Of a stretch of 64,000 bases of DNA, positions 9,158 through 17,777 are shown in pieces. Origin of the DNA: an uncultured Clostridia bacterium (GTDB lineage: Bacteria; Bacillota; Clostridia; Christensenellales; Aristaeellaceae); contig CAMVEB010000004.1 of assembly GCA_947166385.1 (NCBI GenBank), positions 124,001 to 188,000 of the forward strand, given 5' to 3'. Numbering within the stretch: the stretch's first letter is position 1; every line of letters begins with the position of its first letter. A model generated the notes under the pieces. The model was not told where the DNA came from. It saw only the letters and a list, made by a program, of their open reading frames with translations, and searched no databases. Both the position numbers and the translations under genes were made by a program.

Positions 9158-9850
9158 ATGATGACAAATGATGTAACATGCAGGCACCTCTTGGATCTTT
9201 GCCGCCGAAGTGAAAAAACGGGTGCCTGGCAATACTCCGCTTTTCTTTCCCCTGCAGAGCAGAATAGTTTTCTTCTCAGTCCGGAGGGCATGAATTATCC
9301 TTTCCGCCTGATGGGTGGATATGCGACAGCGGAAAGAAAAATACTGGCAGTTGGCCGGGAGGAAGAAGCCGGCCAGCCAGATCCGCCTCTCAGCGTGATT
9401 GCCGTTTCACCAAAAAACATGAAATACGCGGAAGTGTTGACTCATCGGGATTACCTGGGTGCGATCCTTGGCCTGGGCATCGATCGCAGTCTGATCGGCG
9501 ATATTCTTGTAAGGGATCATCAGGCTTGGTTCTTCTGCCTTTCTTCCGCTGCGGATATGATAGCGTCCTCGTTGTCCCAGGTCCGAAAAACGGCTGTAGT
9601 GGCACACATTGCAGCGCCTGATATACCGGAACTGGAACCGCATTTCGCCCAGATGCGTGTGAATGTGGCATCAGAAAGGCTGGATGCCGTAGTAGCTGCT
9701 TTTACCGGGCTTTCCCGTGGTCAAACGGAGAAACTGTTCAATGCGGAAAAGATCTTTGTAAATGGTTTGATTGAAAAAAATCGTAGTGTTCGGCTAAAGG
9801 CTGGAGATATTCTTTCTGTTCGTGGCTTCGGAAAGACCGTTTATGGCTGA
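9158..9850 (+). CDS. YlmH-family S4-domain RNA-binding protein
   Basis: About 230 residues. The C-terminal S4 RNA-binding domain spans about 160-230 and contains SERLDAVVAAFTGLSRG, as in YlmH. The N-terminal part is the YlmH-type domain. YlmH proteins are encoded near division genes in Firmicutes and have been linked to ribosome rescue. Four ATG codons are possible (9137, 9155, 9158, 9161). GGGAG at 9147-9151 best fits 9158 or 9161, so the start is approximate. Confidence 0.82.
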   Translation: MMTNDVTCRHLLDLCRRSEKTGAWQYSAFLSPAEQNSFLLSPEGMNYPFRLMGGYATAERKILAVGREEEAGQPDPPLSVIAVSPKNMKYAEVLTHRDYLGAILGLGIDRSLIGDILVRDHQAWFFCLSSAADMIASSLSQVRKTAVVAHIAAPDIPELEPHFAQMRVNVASERLDAVVAAFTGLSRGQTEKLFNAEKIFVNGLIEKNRSVRLKAGDILSVRGFGKTVYG

Positions 9851-9864
9851 ATCGAACACGAAAC

Positions 9865-9892
9865 GAAAAAAAACAGACTGTGGGTCAGTCTG
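9865..9892 (-). terminator. Terminator for the lipoprotein operon
   Basis: CAGACTG at 9874-9880 and CAGTCTG at 9886-9892 form a perfect seven-pair stem with a five-base loop. An eight-A run at 9866-9873 gives a T tract when read on the minus strand. It lies just beyond the stop of the minus-strand gene ending at 9920. Confidence 0.8.
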
Positions 9893-9919
9893 CAAAAGTA
9901 TATCTAGTCAATCTTATCC

Positions 9920-10531
9920 CTATAGTCCGTTTACAATATACTCCCCGTTCCGGTTCTCCATGCCTGGATAAACATACAGAATGGCAAATCGGTTTTCAGA
10001 ATAATAATACTGAAAAATCGAAGTGCCGTCCTGAGTATTCCATTCGAAGGCTTGTGCCAGGGTGGCCTCTGAATAACGCCCGGGATAAATACAATCCATC
10101 AATCTTTTGATCCTCCGGATATCAGCGCTCTTATTCTCGCCATAAACGGAGCACAAAGCGCCTGTCAGGTATTGATAATTCAGTGTATTTCCTTCTTCCG
10201 CCAGAAATTCGTAGGTAATCATCTGCAGGCTGTCTTTTTGGAACATGTAAACAAGATCAGCCGTGAATCTGCTCACCTCCACAGGTTCGGAAGAAATCAT
10301 GACGGACCAGTCTCCCGATGAATATCTGTCCATTTTAATCGGTTCAGTCTCCTGGACAGAAGTTTGATTCATCCCCCAGGTGACACCGCTGCGGAATTTG
10401 AAAGAAGATTCATAAGTGTTCAGAGTGTCCCGAATACTCGGCACATTTTGTTGTTGCATGTTTTCTGCAGCCGAGCAGGAAATGAAAAGAACAAAGCCCA
10501 ATACCGCAGCTGCAATGACCTTTTTTTTCAT
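9920..10531 (-). CDS. Putative secreted or lipid-anchored protein of unknown function
   Basis: A 203-residue protein with a clear N-terminal signal: MKKK followed by a hydrophobic stretch ending LFISCSAAE. Cys19 could be a lipoprotein cysteine, but Phe at -3 is not canonical; cleavage by ordinary signal peptidase after CSA is the alternative. The mature part has no motif I recognise. Its start overlaps the stop of the upstream MFS-acyltransferase gene (ATGA), so it is the last gene of a three-gene minus-strand operon ending at the 9865-9892 hairpin. Confidence 0.7.
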   Translation of the reverse strand: MKKKVIAAAVLGFVLFISCSAAENMQQQNVPSIRDTLNTYESSFKFRSGVTWGMNQTSVQETEPIKMDRYSSGDWSVMISSEPVEVSRFTADLVYMFQKDSLQMITYEFLAEEGNTLNYQYLTGALCSVYGENKSADIRRIKRLMDCIYPGRYSEATLAQAFEWNTQDGTSIFQYYYSENRFAILYVYPGMENRNGEYIVNGL

Positions 10532-12573
10532 GGCTCATGCATCTCCTCATTCATCGGAATCCCCGCCAGGGTGTTGATCTGCCTTACGGTTTCCTGAATA
10601 ATCCGATTTTGCTCTTCGTGCAGATTGTTTTCAGGATTGAATTCTATGATTTCCCCGAAAGTAAGCATTCTGCGCCTTTTGTTGGCATACAGGGGAAGGA
10701 ATCGCATCCGCTTCCCCTTACGTTTCCAATAGATATCCGCCAGCATGACAAATCCGGGTGACAATTCCCCGATTCCTTCCCGTTCATACTTTTGATCCGG
10801 ATTCTCCGGAAAAATCAGAAGATTGTCTCCTGCAACCATGGCTTCTATGGATGCTCTGAATGTTTCCCTGAGCTTTGCCGGAGATTCGCGATAAACCGGA
10901 ATCGACTCAATCTGGCTCATCACATTCACACTCAGCCACGCTGTCATCCGGGCCAGTATTCTTTGTATGAACACCGGCCAGTTTTCCTGTTTGCTTGTTG
11001 TGTTTTCAAAGATATATTCGGTAACGGCTTTCTGATCATACATCATGGCAGATACCGTCCAGCACCGGATTGGTACCGGAATATAGATTTTGCATACCAT
11101 GGGGCCATAAAACTCACCATGGTTACAAAGAAAAACGATCGGATTCTCATCATCCTGAATAATGTGATCTGTATTCTCAAGTTTGCACCGAAAATGCAGT
11201 CGGCATAAAAACATCAGGAACCCGGACAAATACGGCTGCCTGTAGGGTTCATTCACAACACGGTTGATTTGTTTTCTCAGAGCCGGGTTTTCGACGCCGT
11301 CTTCCTGAAGCTGAAGGACCTTCCGAATCTTCCGGATATAATTTCTGCCGATAGGAAACTGAAACGCGCTGATCAGCGCTCCGATGACTACCAGCAGGAC
11401 AGGGATCACCATCACCGGTTGAAATCTTGCGGCCACTTCTTCTGCTGTATGCGGAATGCCCTTTCGATTAAAATAGCAGAATATCCCCAGGGCTATGATT
11501 GCCATGACATCCCCGAGAAGCCTGGCCAGATCCCAGTTCGTATTTCTCAGCAGCCAGTATCCCTTGGGAACATCCTTTCCGGTTGCTGATACCGCATTCG
11601 GGACTAACTCTTCAATCCTCGCCAGTCCGACATAACTCAGCGCACCGCCGATTGTACAGATGCCCAGGCAAATATAGACCCATATATAATTCAGTCTGCC
11701 GACAATCAGCATCTGAACGCAGAAAACAATCCCGCAAAGCCAGAGGATAAGGCCGGTGCAAATCAGGAATGTAGGATCTTTTTTCCCCTTTTTCTCCATG
11801 GATCGAAGAAAAACGACACCCAGTTCAGCGGGAATGACCGTGCACAGAACGGCGACGATCATGGCCGGCAGCAGCCATTCCCTGTTCGTTGCAAGAAGCG
11901 CATAAATGGATGTCACGGTTAATTCAATACCCATGACAACAAGCAGACTGACTTTTTCAACGGAATGGTAGGCATAAGCATTTCTGAAATCGTTTTCTTC
12001 CAGGTTTTCTTCATATTCTTCCGTAACATCGCTCATTCTCATCGCGTTATAGATACTGCTCAGGATCAGAAAAAGAAAACCCAGTGCCATCGGCCAGCCA
12101 TTGTTCCATCCGAAATTGTAAAACAGAACGCTGCTCATTCCGGCCATAATCAAAAGCTGCAGAATCAGACTTACAGCAATCATCCGAAAGGAGATTCTCT
12201 CCTTGGGATGTGCGATTCTGCTGATTCGCATAGTATTACCTTCAGCACAGATGGATAATACGACTGCGGCATAAAGAATCCAGATTTTTTCATTGTGAAT
12301 GCCGGTGGGAAAAAGACCAACCAGCAGAATCCCGATAGACATCAGGATCACCAGGATCAGAATCATCCACCACTTCGTGTAAGCCGGAAGATATTTCCTG
12401 TTTTTTCCGAAAGTTTTCGAAAATACAATAACCGATTGTCCGCAAAGATACAGCACACCGCCGTAAACAGGCATCTCAGTCAGCATGTTGGAGAGAATCA
12501 TGCAGTAGATGAATCCGAACAGCTTGGGGATAGCGATCCTCAGCGGCATCTTAACGGAATAATGAACGGTCAA
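10528..12573 (-). CDS. Fusion protein: polytopic MFS-like membrane domain plus PlsC-type acyltransferase domain
   Basis: The 681-residue protein has about twelve hydrophobic segments (about residues 10-420), then a soluble domain (about 460-670) resembling glycerophospholipid acyltransferases. The acyltransferase motif I region reads NHGEFYGP with His485. The usual HX4D has Gly where Asp is expected. The later block FPEN at 588-591 matches motif III (FPEG). MFS-acyltransferase fusions are known as lysophospholipid transporter/acyltransferases, so a role in lysolipid flipping and reacylation is plausible but inferred. The start is TTG at 12571-12573, overlapping the upstream stop, with an AAGGA site; ATG at 12549 is the alternative. 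Confidence 0.75.
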   Translation of the reverse strand: MTVHYSVKMPLRIAIPKLFGFIYCMILSNMLTEMPVYGGVLYLCGQSVIVFSKTFGKNRKYLPAYTKWWMILILVILMSIGILLVGLFPTGIHNEKIWILYAAVVLSICAEGNTMRISRIAHPKERISFRMIAVSLILQLLIMAGMSSVLFYNFGWNNGWPMALGFLFLILSSIYNAMRMSDVTEEYEENLEENDFRNAYAYHSVEKVSLLVVMGIELTVTSIYALLATNREWLLPAMIVAVLCTVIPAELGVVFLRSMEKKGKKDPTFLICTGLILWLCGIVFCVQMLIVGRLNYIWVYICLGICTIGGALSYVGLARIEELVPNAVSATGKDVPKGYWLLRNTNWDLARLLGDVMAIIALGIFCYFNRKGIPHTAEEVAARFQPVMVIPVLLVVIGALISAFQFPIGRNYIRKIRKVLQLQEDGVENPALRKQINRVVNEPYRQPYLSGFLMFLCRLHFRCKLENTDHIIQDDENPIVFLCNHGEFYGPMVCKIYIPVPIRCWTVSAMMYDQKAVTEYIFENTTSKQENWPVFIQRILARMTAWLSVNVMSQIESIPVYRESPAKLRETFRASIEAMVAGDNLLIFPENPDQKYEREGIGELSPGFVMLADIYWKRKGKRMRFLPLYANKRRRMLTFGEIIEFNPENNLHEEQNRIIQETVRQINTLAGIPMNEEMHEP

Positions 12574-13523
12574 TGAGCGTTTTCCTTTCTTTCTAAAAGC
12601 AGCATTCCGAGAACAACAGGAATCAGAACAACAATGATCATGGCGATATATAAAAGAAGATTGTTGATATCCGAACGGTCAATGGCAAATTCAATGCCAA
12701 TCACTGCGCCTGCAACACCAACGACACTGAGCGGTGCAACCCAGCGAAGAACCTGATGCCCGTTTTTCACCCGGACTGCAGCAACAATCGCTCCGGCAAG
12801 CAGGTATAATGCAAAAACAATCTGCTGCAGATGAACAAAAGTGATGCTCAGGAAATAATCATATCGTAAACTTTCCAGTACAATACCGGCCGCTCCGCTC
12901 ATTAATAAAAACATGATAAACAGAGATCCGTCCTTGTGATGATCCCGGGCAGCAAGAATGTTCAGAATCAGGAACAGAATGATCGCTGCTGCCGCAGCCA
13001 GGTAATAGGTGCGCAGGTATGTTTCGTATTCTCCCTGCACGGCCAGAAAGCTGGAGGAAAGCCATCCTTCTTCCAGCGGTCTGCCTGTGTTAAAATCCTC
13101 AATCAGCCGGTCTCCCAGTCGCTCAGCGGCAATCAGAAGCGGAATTGCGCATGCGCTTATATCCAGCAGCGTGATTGGAGGCTGTCCGGTTATCTTTCCG
13201 CATGCCCAGGAAGCCGCAAACATGCCGAGAATCAGGCCTGTCAGACTCCATCCTCCGCCTGCGATATTGAACCATGCGGAGACCGGAACAGCCATCCCAA
13301 GGCTTTGATCCATGAGGCAGAAAAACAGTCTGGAACAAAAGCCTCCCATCAGGATGGAGAGAATCATGAGTAATGTGGCTGTCCCGTTCTTCATTTGTTT
13401 TTGCCTGCACCAGATCCCGACGGCAATCCACATGGCTGCAATTCCGACAGCAATATGCAGCCCATAGGAATACATGTCAATATTCAGGATGCTGATCCTG
13501 GCAGCTTCTTCATACAGTTTCAT
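12570..13523 (-). CDS. Lgt-like polytopic membrane protein (prolipoprotein diacylglyceryl transferase family)
   Basis: About 317 residues with seven or more membrane segments. Seen: GGGWSLTGLILG, similar to the Lgt glycine block; AERLGDRLIEDFNTGRP, similar to the Lgt signature around GRIGNFIN; and a late ESLRYDYF, similar to the EFLR region. Lgt transfers diacylglyceryl to lipoprotein cysteines. The signature Asn appears replaced by Asp, so activity is uncertain, and this may be a paralogue with another acceptor. It overlaps the MFS-acyltransferase gene, which supports a lipid-related role. The start is ATG at 13523 or TTG at 13526. Confidence 0.68.
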   Translation of the reverse strand: MKLYEEAARISILNIDMYSYGLHIAVGIAAMWIAVGIWCRQKQMKNGTATLLMILSILMGGFCSRLFFCLMDQSLGMAVPVSAWFNIAGGGWSLTGLILGMFAASWACGKITGQPPITLLDISACAIPLLIAAERLGDRLIEDFNTGRPLEEGWLSSSFLAVQGEYETYLRTYYLAAAAAIILFLILNILAARDHHKDGSLFIMFLLMSGAAGIVLESLRYDYFLSITFVHLQQIVFALYLLAGAIVAAVRVKNGHQVLRWVAPLSVVGVAGAVIGIEFAIDRSDINNLLLYIAMIIVVLIPVVLGMLLLERKENAH

Positions 13524-13538
13524 CAAATCAGCCCTTTT

Positions 13539-14588
13539 TTACTGACCTTCCGGTACCAGTGTACAGACATAGATCATGTCGCTTTGGGGTCTTTCCTTCC
13601 CGCCGGGGGAAGCGCGGTATATTTCATCATGGAATACGATTTCCGCGCTGCCGCCGCCGTCAAGGTTAAAAGCCTGCTGACATCCGATTTTCCCCATCAT
13701 ATCGGCAAGCTGCTGATGATTGACACCCGTTTTACCGTCCCGGTCAGTGGCAGCGGCCAAAACAAACACATAGCTTAATTCACCGGTCTGCCCAATCGCT
13801 GCCCGCGGTTCTCTTCCGTTCCGGTTGTATCCATAGTCGCGTTCTTCCATATTCTGAACAACACCGTCAATCACCAGCCCCGGACCGAATGTGAACGCAT
13901 TGACAACGTTCCCTTCATATATGTATACCCATTGTTCCCTGTTCTTGATTTTTTGCTTTTCAAAAACACCCTGTGAATTCCTGAAAATATGGAAATCTCC
14001 CTTGTCATCGATCAGGAGCATATCCTTTAAACCGTTCCCGTCCTTCCGGATTTCCTTCCCCATCCGGACTTCATAGGTGGTTTTCTTTGGGTCGTTATAA
14101 AGATAGTCGCCGTTTATGGCAATAATCGCATGGTTCTTTTTCGCCATGCTGCTGACGGTAGCGGCTTTTTTTGAAAACGCCGTACGAAGCTGGGATGGAC
14201 TGCTCAGCTGAATTCTGGCAATAACCCATCTTACCTGTTCCTCTTCAATCTCCTCCAGGGTAACCCGAATGGTGGAATCCTCGTATCCTTCCTCTGAATA
14301 ATTTGACTCTGCTCCCTGAGGAGGAATAACAAAATCATCCAGCGGGAGTTCCCATTCCGCAGGGGCAGGATCCAGCCCCTCATTTTGCGGGACGGCTTCC
14401 ACTTCCACTTCGCCTTCCGCATATGCCTTGCCAAAGAACAGGGATCCGATATCACCATAGGATTCATCGGAAAACTGGATCCCATCCTGCACTTCCGGGA
14501 GCATCACAGGAGACGAAACCACGAAAGGAATCCCGGCGATCAGAAGCACGCAAATCAGAATCAGAAAAACCCGGGTCATCTTGTTCAT
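13539..14588 (-). CDS. Phosphodiester glycosidase family protein (NAGPA domain), exported
   Basis: The 349-residue protein has an N-terminal signal/anchor (about residues 5-25). The C-terminal NAGPA/DUF2233-type domain is marked by AIIAINGDYLYN and NLDGGGSAEIVF. Family members cleave N-acetylglucosamine phosphodiesters or act on wall polymers outside the cell; the bacterial substrate is mostly unknown. The ATG at 14588 is supported by an AAGGAGA site; earlier in-frame codons lie inside the upstream gene. It precedes the Lgt-like gene on the same strand by 15 bases. Confidence 0.85.
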   Translation of the reverse strand: MNKMTRVFLILICVLLIAGIPFVVSSPVMLPEVQDGIQFSDESYGDIGSLFFGKAYAEGEVEVEAVPQNEGLDPAPAEWELPLDDFVIPPQGAESNYSEEGYEDSTIRVTLEEIEEEQVRWVIARIQLSSPSQLRTAFSKKAATVSSMAKKNHAIIAINGDYLYNDPKKTTYEVRMGKEIRKDGNGLKDMLLIDDKGDFHIFRNSQGVFEKQKIKNREQWVYIYEGNVVNAFTFGPGLVIDGVVQNMEERDYGYNRNGREPRAAIGQTGELSYVFVLAAATDRDGKTGVNHQQLADMMGKIGCQQAFNLDGGGSAEIVFHDEIYRASPGGKERPQSDMIYVCTLVPEGQ

Positions 14589-14604
14589 GAAGACTGTCTC
14601 CTTT

Positions 14605-14919
14605 TTATTCTTCTTCATCTTCAGCCAAACGGGTGTTGGCAATCTCAATCAGTTTCTCTGCCAGTTCTTCATCTTCGACCAGAATGAACTCCTCGTCTTC
14701 TTCGCCCTCTTCACTTTCAACTGTCTCAACTTTGCATACAATGCACTCTTCGCCTTGATCATCAGCTTCCTGGCCGACTTCAGTCAGCAGGGCATATTCG
14801 TCTCCGTTGTAGAAGAAATAATCCCGAACGGTAAATTCGTACTCATTTCCGTCCTCATCCTCAAATATGATCGTGTCAGGCTCCATCCCTTCGAATGCGT
14901 TCTTTTCCATTTCGTCCAT
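14605..14919 (-). CDS. DUF1292 family acidic protein
   Basis: A 104-residue, strongly acidic protein (many Glu and Asp). The DUF1292 pattern is visible: a IIFEDEDGNEYEF segment followed by YALLTEV. These small proteins are widespread in Firmicutes and have no established function. It is 16 bases upstream of the NAGPA-domain gene on the same strand and is preceded by a near-consensus promoter at 14990-15018. Confidence 0.85.
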   Translation of the reverse strand: MDEMEKNAFEGMEPDTIIFEDEDGNEYEFTVRDYFFYNGDEYALLTEVGQEADDQGEECIVCKVETVESEEGEEDEEFILVEDEELAEKLIEIANTRLAEDEEE

Positions 14920-14989
14920 GTTTCAATCCTTCTTTCTTGATTAATCCGTGTAATGCATCTGATGTGCATGACAATCTTTACAAAAGGAA

Positions 14990-15018
14990 ATTATAATCAA
15001 TCCGCTTTTCTTTGGCAA
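14990..15018 (-). promoter_or_regulatory. Sigma-A type promoter, minus strand
   Basis: Read on the minus strand: TTGCCA (15018-15013), a 17-base spacer and TATAAT (14995-14990). It points toward the DUF1292 gene, leaving a leader of about 65 bases, and may drive the whole run down to 9920. Confidence 0.75.
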
Positions 15019-15044
15019 GTTGACTTTCCGGTTTTATCGTTCTA

Positions 15045-15263
15045 TCATTGTACCGGCGGTTTTTCTTTTTTCTTCAGCGGATGTCTGCTTCCGTCTTTTT
15101 CCTGAACAACGATGCTGTCAAGCATGGCCTTCAGGTTGTTCCTGTATTCGTCCAGGTATTCCTTCCTGAGCTGTGCCTGTTCGGTTTGTTCTTCCTGGTT
15201 GAGTCCGCATGTTTTCTTTTTTCTCGCCAGTTCATTGATCCGGTCGATTTTTTTTGCGTCCAT
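15045..15263 (-). CDS. DUF896 family protein (YnzC-like)
   Basis: A 72-residue helical protein with the family pattern: KIDRINELARKKK, then LTxEEx-like GLNQEEQTEQ, then LRKEYLDEYRNNLKAML. B. subtilis YnzC is a structurally solved two-helix protein of unclear role. The ATG at 15263 is supported by an AGGAGCCTC site; a longer frame upstream is not supported because it runs into the divergent acetyltransferase gene. Confidence 0.85.
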   Translation of the reverse strand: MDAKKIDRINELARKKKTCGLNQEEQTEQAQLRKEYLDEYRNNLKAMLDSIVVQEKDGSRHPLKKKEKPPVQ

Positions 15264-15310
15264 TTGATTTTGAGGCTCCTTTGTAATCAGTCTGTTTGGG
15301 AGGTTATAGG

Positions 15311-15763
15311 ATGGTACAAGGCAAATGGTTTTCTCCCGGGGAAACACTGACCGCTGATGTTCTGTCAGTTCGCTCCTCTGTTTTCGGCGCCAGCGGAAAC
15401 AATTCAGACCCGGAAGCCTGGAATGCCCTGGTATACCTGGATGACCGGCCGGTTGCAACCGGCCGCATCTGGTGGAGTGATAATGCATTCTGGCTGGGGG
15501 GGATCGGTGTCCTTCCGCCGGACCGCGGGCAGCATCTGGGGGATCTTGTGCTTCGTCTTCTGCTGTATAAAGCCCAGTCCCATTTTGCGCGCGAAGTCCG
15601 GCTCCGCTGCCCTCTCGAAACTGAAGGCTTTTTCTCGCGTCTTGGGTTTCAGTCCGTCAGCCGTACGCCCTCCGGTCATGTTGAAATGGCGCTTGCCGGT
15701 CATGATATATCTCTCGATTCCTGCCATCACTGCAAAAAGCAGGATTGCCCGAATCGGAAATAG
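15311..15763 (+). CDS. GNAT-family N-acetyltransferase with Cys/His-rich C-terminus
   Basis: A 150-residue protein. The central part (about residues 45-105) has a GNAT acetyl-CoA binding pattern: LGGIGVLPPDRGQHLGDLVLRLLL, a variant of V-x-P-x-x-R-x-x-G-x-G. The C-terminus ends in a CHHC...C cluster (about 138-146), which could bind metal. The start is supported by a GGGAGG site. The substrate is unknown. The gene is divergent from the DUF896 gene and convergent with the next gene, with one base between stops. Confidence 0.78.
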   Translation: MVQGKWFSPGETLTADVLSVRSSVFGASGNNSDPEAWNALVYLDDRPVATGRIWWSDNAFWLGGIGVLPPDRGQHLGDLVLRLLLYKAQSHFAREVRLRCPLETEGFFSRLGFQSVSRTPSGHVEMALAGHDISLDSCHHCKKQDCPNRK

Positions 15764-15764
15764 C

Positions 15765-16475
15765 TTATTCCCTGCTGTCCTTTCCTGCCAGCAGGCTGAT
15801 AATCGCCATCAGCATACCGCACCCCAGAACCAGCATAAAATCCCCGATCTCACTGCCAACTGTAAAAACATGGTTGCTGTTGAGAATGATCGCAATCCCG
15901 CATCCTGCAGCAGTCACGGATTCCGCTATAATCGTTGCAGTGCTGTTTTCCGTTGCCCGTTTTTTCCGGATCGTCCAGATCGTAAAACATCCTGCAGCCA
16001 GAAGGTAAAAAATCACAGGCATCACACGCAAATCGCCAGCTGAAATCAGCGGATACCTCCTGAGTTGCTCTGTAACGCACCGGATCGTTCCCCACAGGCA
16101 GATAACGGAAAGAAACAGGTCTCCGTTGCCTGGAATTTCTTCCTTTCGTGCCGCCAGCCAGATAATGATTCCCGAAAAGCACGCTAACGCGCATCCTGCT
16201 TCGATTCTGCACGGGAAGAACAGAGATCCGTCTGTAAAAAAGGGAACAGCAGACAGAGGCTCTATCAGAGGTGTTCCTTCTGAAAGATACATGTTCTGTT
16301 CAAAGATTTTCCATACGGCAATGCCCGGCAGCAGTCCGAATCCGATATGATTCATCAGTTCTCCGAATTTGATCGGACGGGATCGTTTTCGCTGATGAAT
16401 CAGGCGAACTGCGGAAAAAAGAATCCAGACCAGAAGGGACAGACCGCCTCCGATGATTGCTGCAGTGCTATCCAT
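15765..16475 (-). CDS. Polytopic membrane protein of unknown function, weakly Lgt-like
   Basis: About 236 residues with six to seven hydrophobic segments. A segment around residues 130-155 (GDLFLSVICLWGTIRCVTEQLR) resembles the late Lgt region that ends in an Arg-containing helix. No glycine signature equal to the Lgt core is evident, so the relation is tentative. The ATG at 16475 overlaps the end of the glycosyltransferase-GtrA gene by 8 bases, indicating co-translation with it. Confidence 0.6.
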   Translation of the reverse strand: MDSTAAIIGGGLSLLVWILFSAVRLIHQRKRSRPIKFGELMNHIGFGLLPGIAVWKIFEQNMYLSEGTPLIEPLSAVPFFTDGSLFFPCRIEAGCALACFSGIIIWLAARKEEIPGNGDLFLSVICLWGTIRCVTEQLRRYPLISAGDLRVMPVIFYLLAAGCFTIWTIRKKRATENSTATIIAESVTAAGCGIAIILNSNHVFTVGSEIGDFMLVLGCGMLMAIISLLAGKDSRE

Positions 16476-17574
16476 CTCTTCTTTCCTCCCTGAACACCCA
16501 CCGTTGCTGTATTCTGTAGCTGGCAAAATACAGTAAGGTATCCATCAGGATTTTTGCAAGCCAGCTGACCATACCCGCTTTCCCAAGCGCCCAGACCCCG
16601 AAATTGGATACGGTAATAATCAGCACACATAATACAACGTATCTCAGCAATGCATTCCCTGCATTCCCTTTCAGCTGGAAAACAAATTTCCTGTTCAGTT
16701 GGAAGTTCAGGATAGCGCTGAGAACACGGGCGGAATATCCGCTCAGGTTGATATTGCTGAGCGTTCCCTTCGCAACTCCGACTGCCGGAAAAAGCCATTC
16801 CCGGAACACCAGAGCAAGCGCCTGGTCAACCGCAAAGCAGATGAGCGAAGATGACATAAATTTGATAAATCCGCCGAGAATTACTTTGTAAATCCGGTAA
16901 CTGTCACGAATCGGATGAAAATGTGTGCCCTCGTTCCCGTTTTCATATACGGTCTCAATCGTAACAGGAATCATGGGGATATCATGCGTTGCGCAGGCGA
17001 TCAGGACCCGCATCTCGTATTCATAGCGTTCCCCGTTGACTTCCAGCATGAAAGGCAGCTCTTCTTTCCGGAAAGCCCGAAGCCCGGTTTGTGTATCCGG
17101 CAGCCATACACCGTACAGCAGTTTGAAAACCGTGGAGGTGATTTTATTCCCGCTTTTCGATTTCGGCGGAACATGAGGCAGATTGAAATCGCGGCTTCCG
17201 AGATACAGAGCCCTTTTACCGTTCTGGATCATTTCAGCCAGATGAATGCAGTCAGGCACCGTGTGCTGTCCGTCCGCGTCTGCGGTAATCACTCCGCGAA
17301 TGCCGGGTGCCTGATCAAGAAGATATCGGTATCCCGTTTTTAAGGCCACGCCTTTTCCGTGATTCACGTCATGATGCAGCACGACAGTCCTGTCCGTTTT
17401 CTCCACTGTCCGGAAAATTTCCTGGTAGTCTTCTCCGCTTCCGTCATCCACCACAACAATCATTCCGAACCCGTTTTCGGATAATTGTTGAATATACGCG
17501 GGAAGCCTCTCATCCGGTTCCAGAGAAGGAATCAATATGGCAACCTGGCTGACTGCGGTATTTGCTTCTGACAT
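16468..17574 (-). CDS. Family 2 glycosyltransferase fused to a GtrA-like membrane domain
   Basis: About 368 residues. The N-terminal GT-A domain (about 8-220) shows ILIPSLEPDE, VVDDGSGEDY and the DADGQH metal-binding motif. The C-terminal part (about 235-365) has four membrane segments of the GtrA type. Such fusions transfer or flip polyprenyl-phosphate-linked sugars for envelope glycosylation, as in DPMS/GtrA proteins; the sugar is not determinable here. ATG at 17574 fits an AGGGAGA site better than 17583. Confidence 0.85.
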   Translation of the reverse strand: MSEANTAVSQVAILIPSLEPDERLPAYIQQLSENGFGMIVVVDDGSGEDYQEIFRTVEKTDRTVVLHHDVNHGKGVALKTGYRYLLDQAPGIRGVITADADGQHTVPDCIHLAEMIQNGKRALYLGSRDFNLPHVPPKSKSGNKITSTVFKLLYGVWLPDTQTGLRAFRKEELPFMLEVNGERYEYEMRVLIACATHDIPMIPVTIETVYENGNEGTHFHPIRDSYRIYKVILGGFIKFMSSSLICFAVDQALALVFREWLFPAVGVAKGTLSNINLSGYSARVLSAILNFQLNRKFVFQLKGNAGNALLRYVVLCVLIITVSNFGVWALGKAGMVSWLAKILMDTLLYFASYRIQQRWVFREERRDG

Positions 17575-17718
17575 TTCTGTCATTCTCCCTTTATTTGTGA
17601 TTCATCATCTGTCTGATTGCTGATGAGAATGAATCCGGCGTTCTTTTCTTTCGGAACAGCCTTGTCTATCATACCAAAAATCCCTTGAAAACACAATATA
17701 TATGGAAACAATCCGTCG

Positions 17719-17747
17719 TTGACATACAATACCTGCAAAGCTATAAT
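17719..17747 (+). promoter_or_regulatory. Consensus sigma-A promoter
   Basis: TTGACA at 17719-17724, a 17-base spacer and TATAAT at 17742-17747: a perfect match. It is followed by a leader of about 25 bases with GGAGG before the ATG at 17778. It should drive the three-gene unit 17778-19886. Confidence 0.88.
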
Positions 17748-17777
17748 ATAATAAGTGTTTTATCTTGGAGGTGCAGC

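Noticed and set aside
8869-9171. 100-codon open frame
   Set aside because: It runs through the tRNA-Pro gene, its promoter and its terminator.
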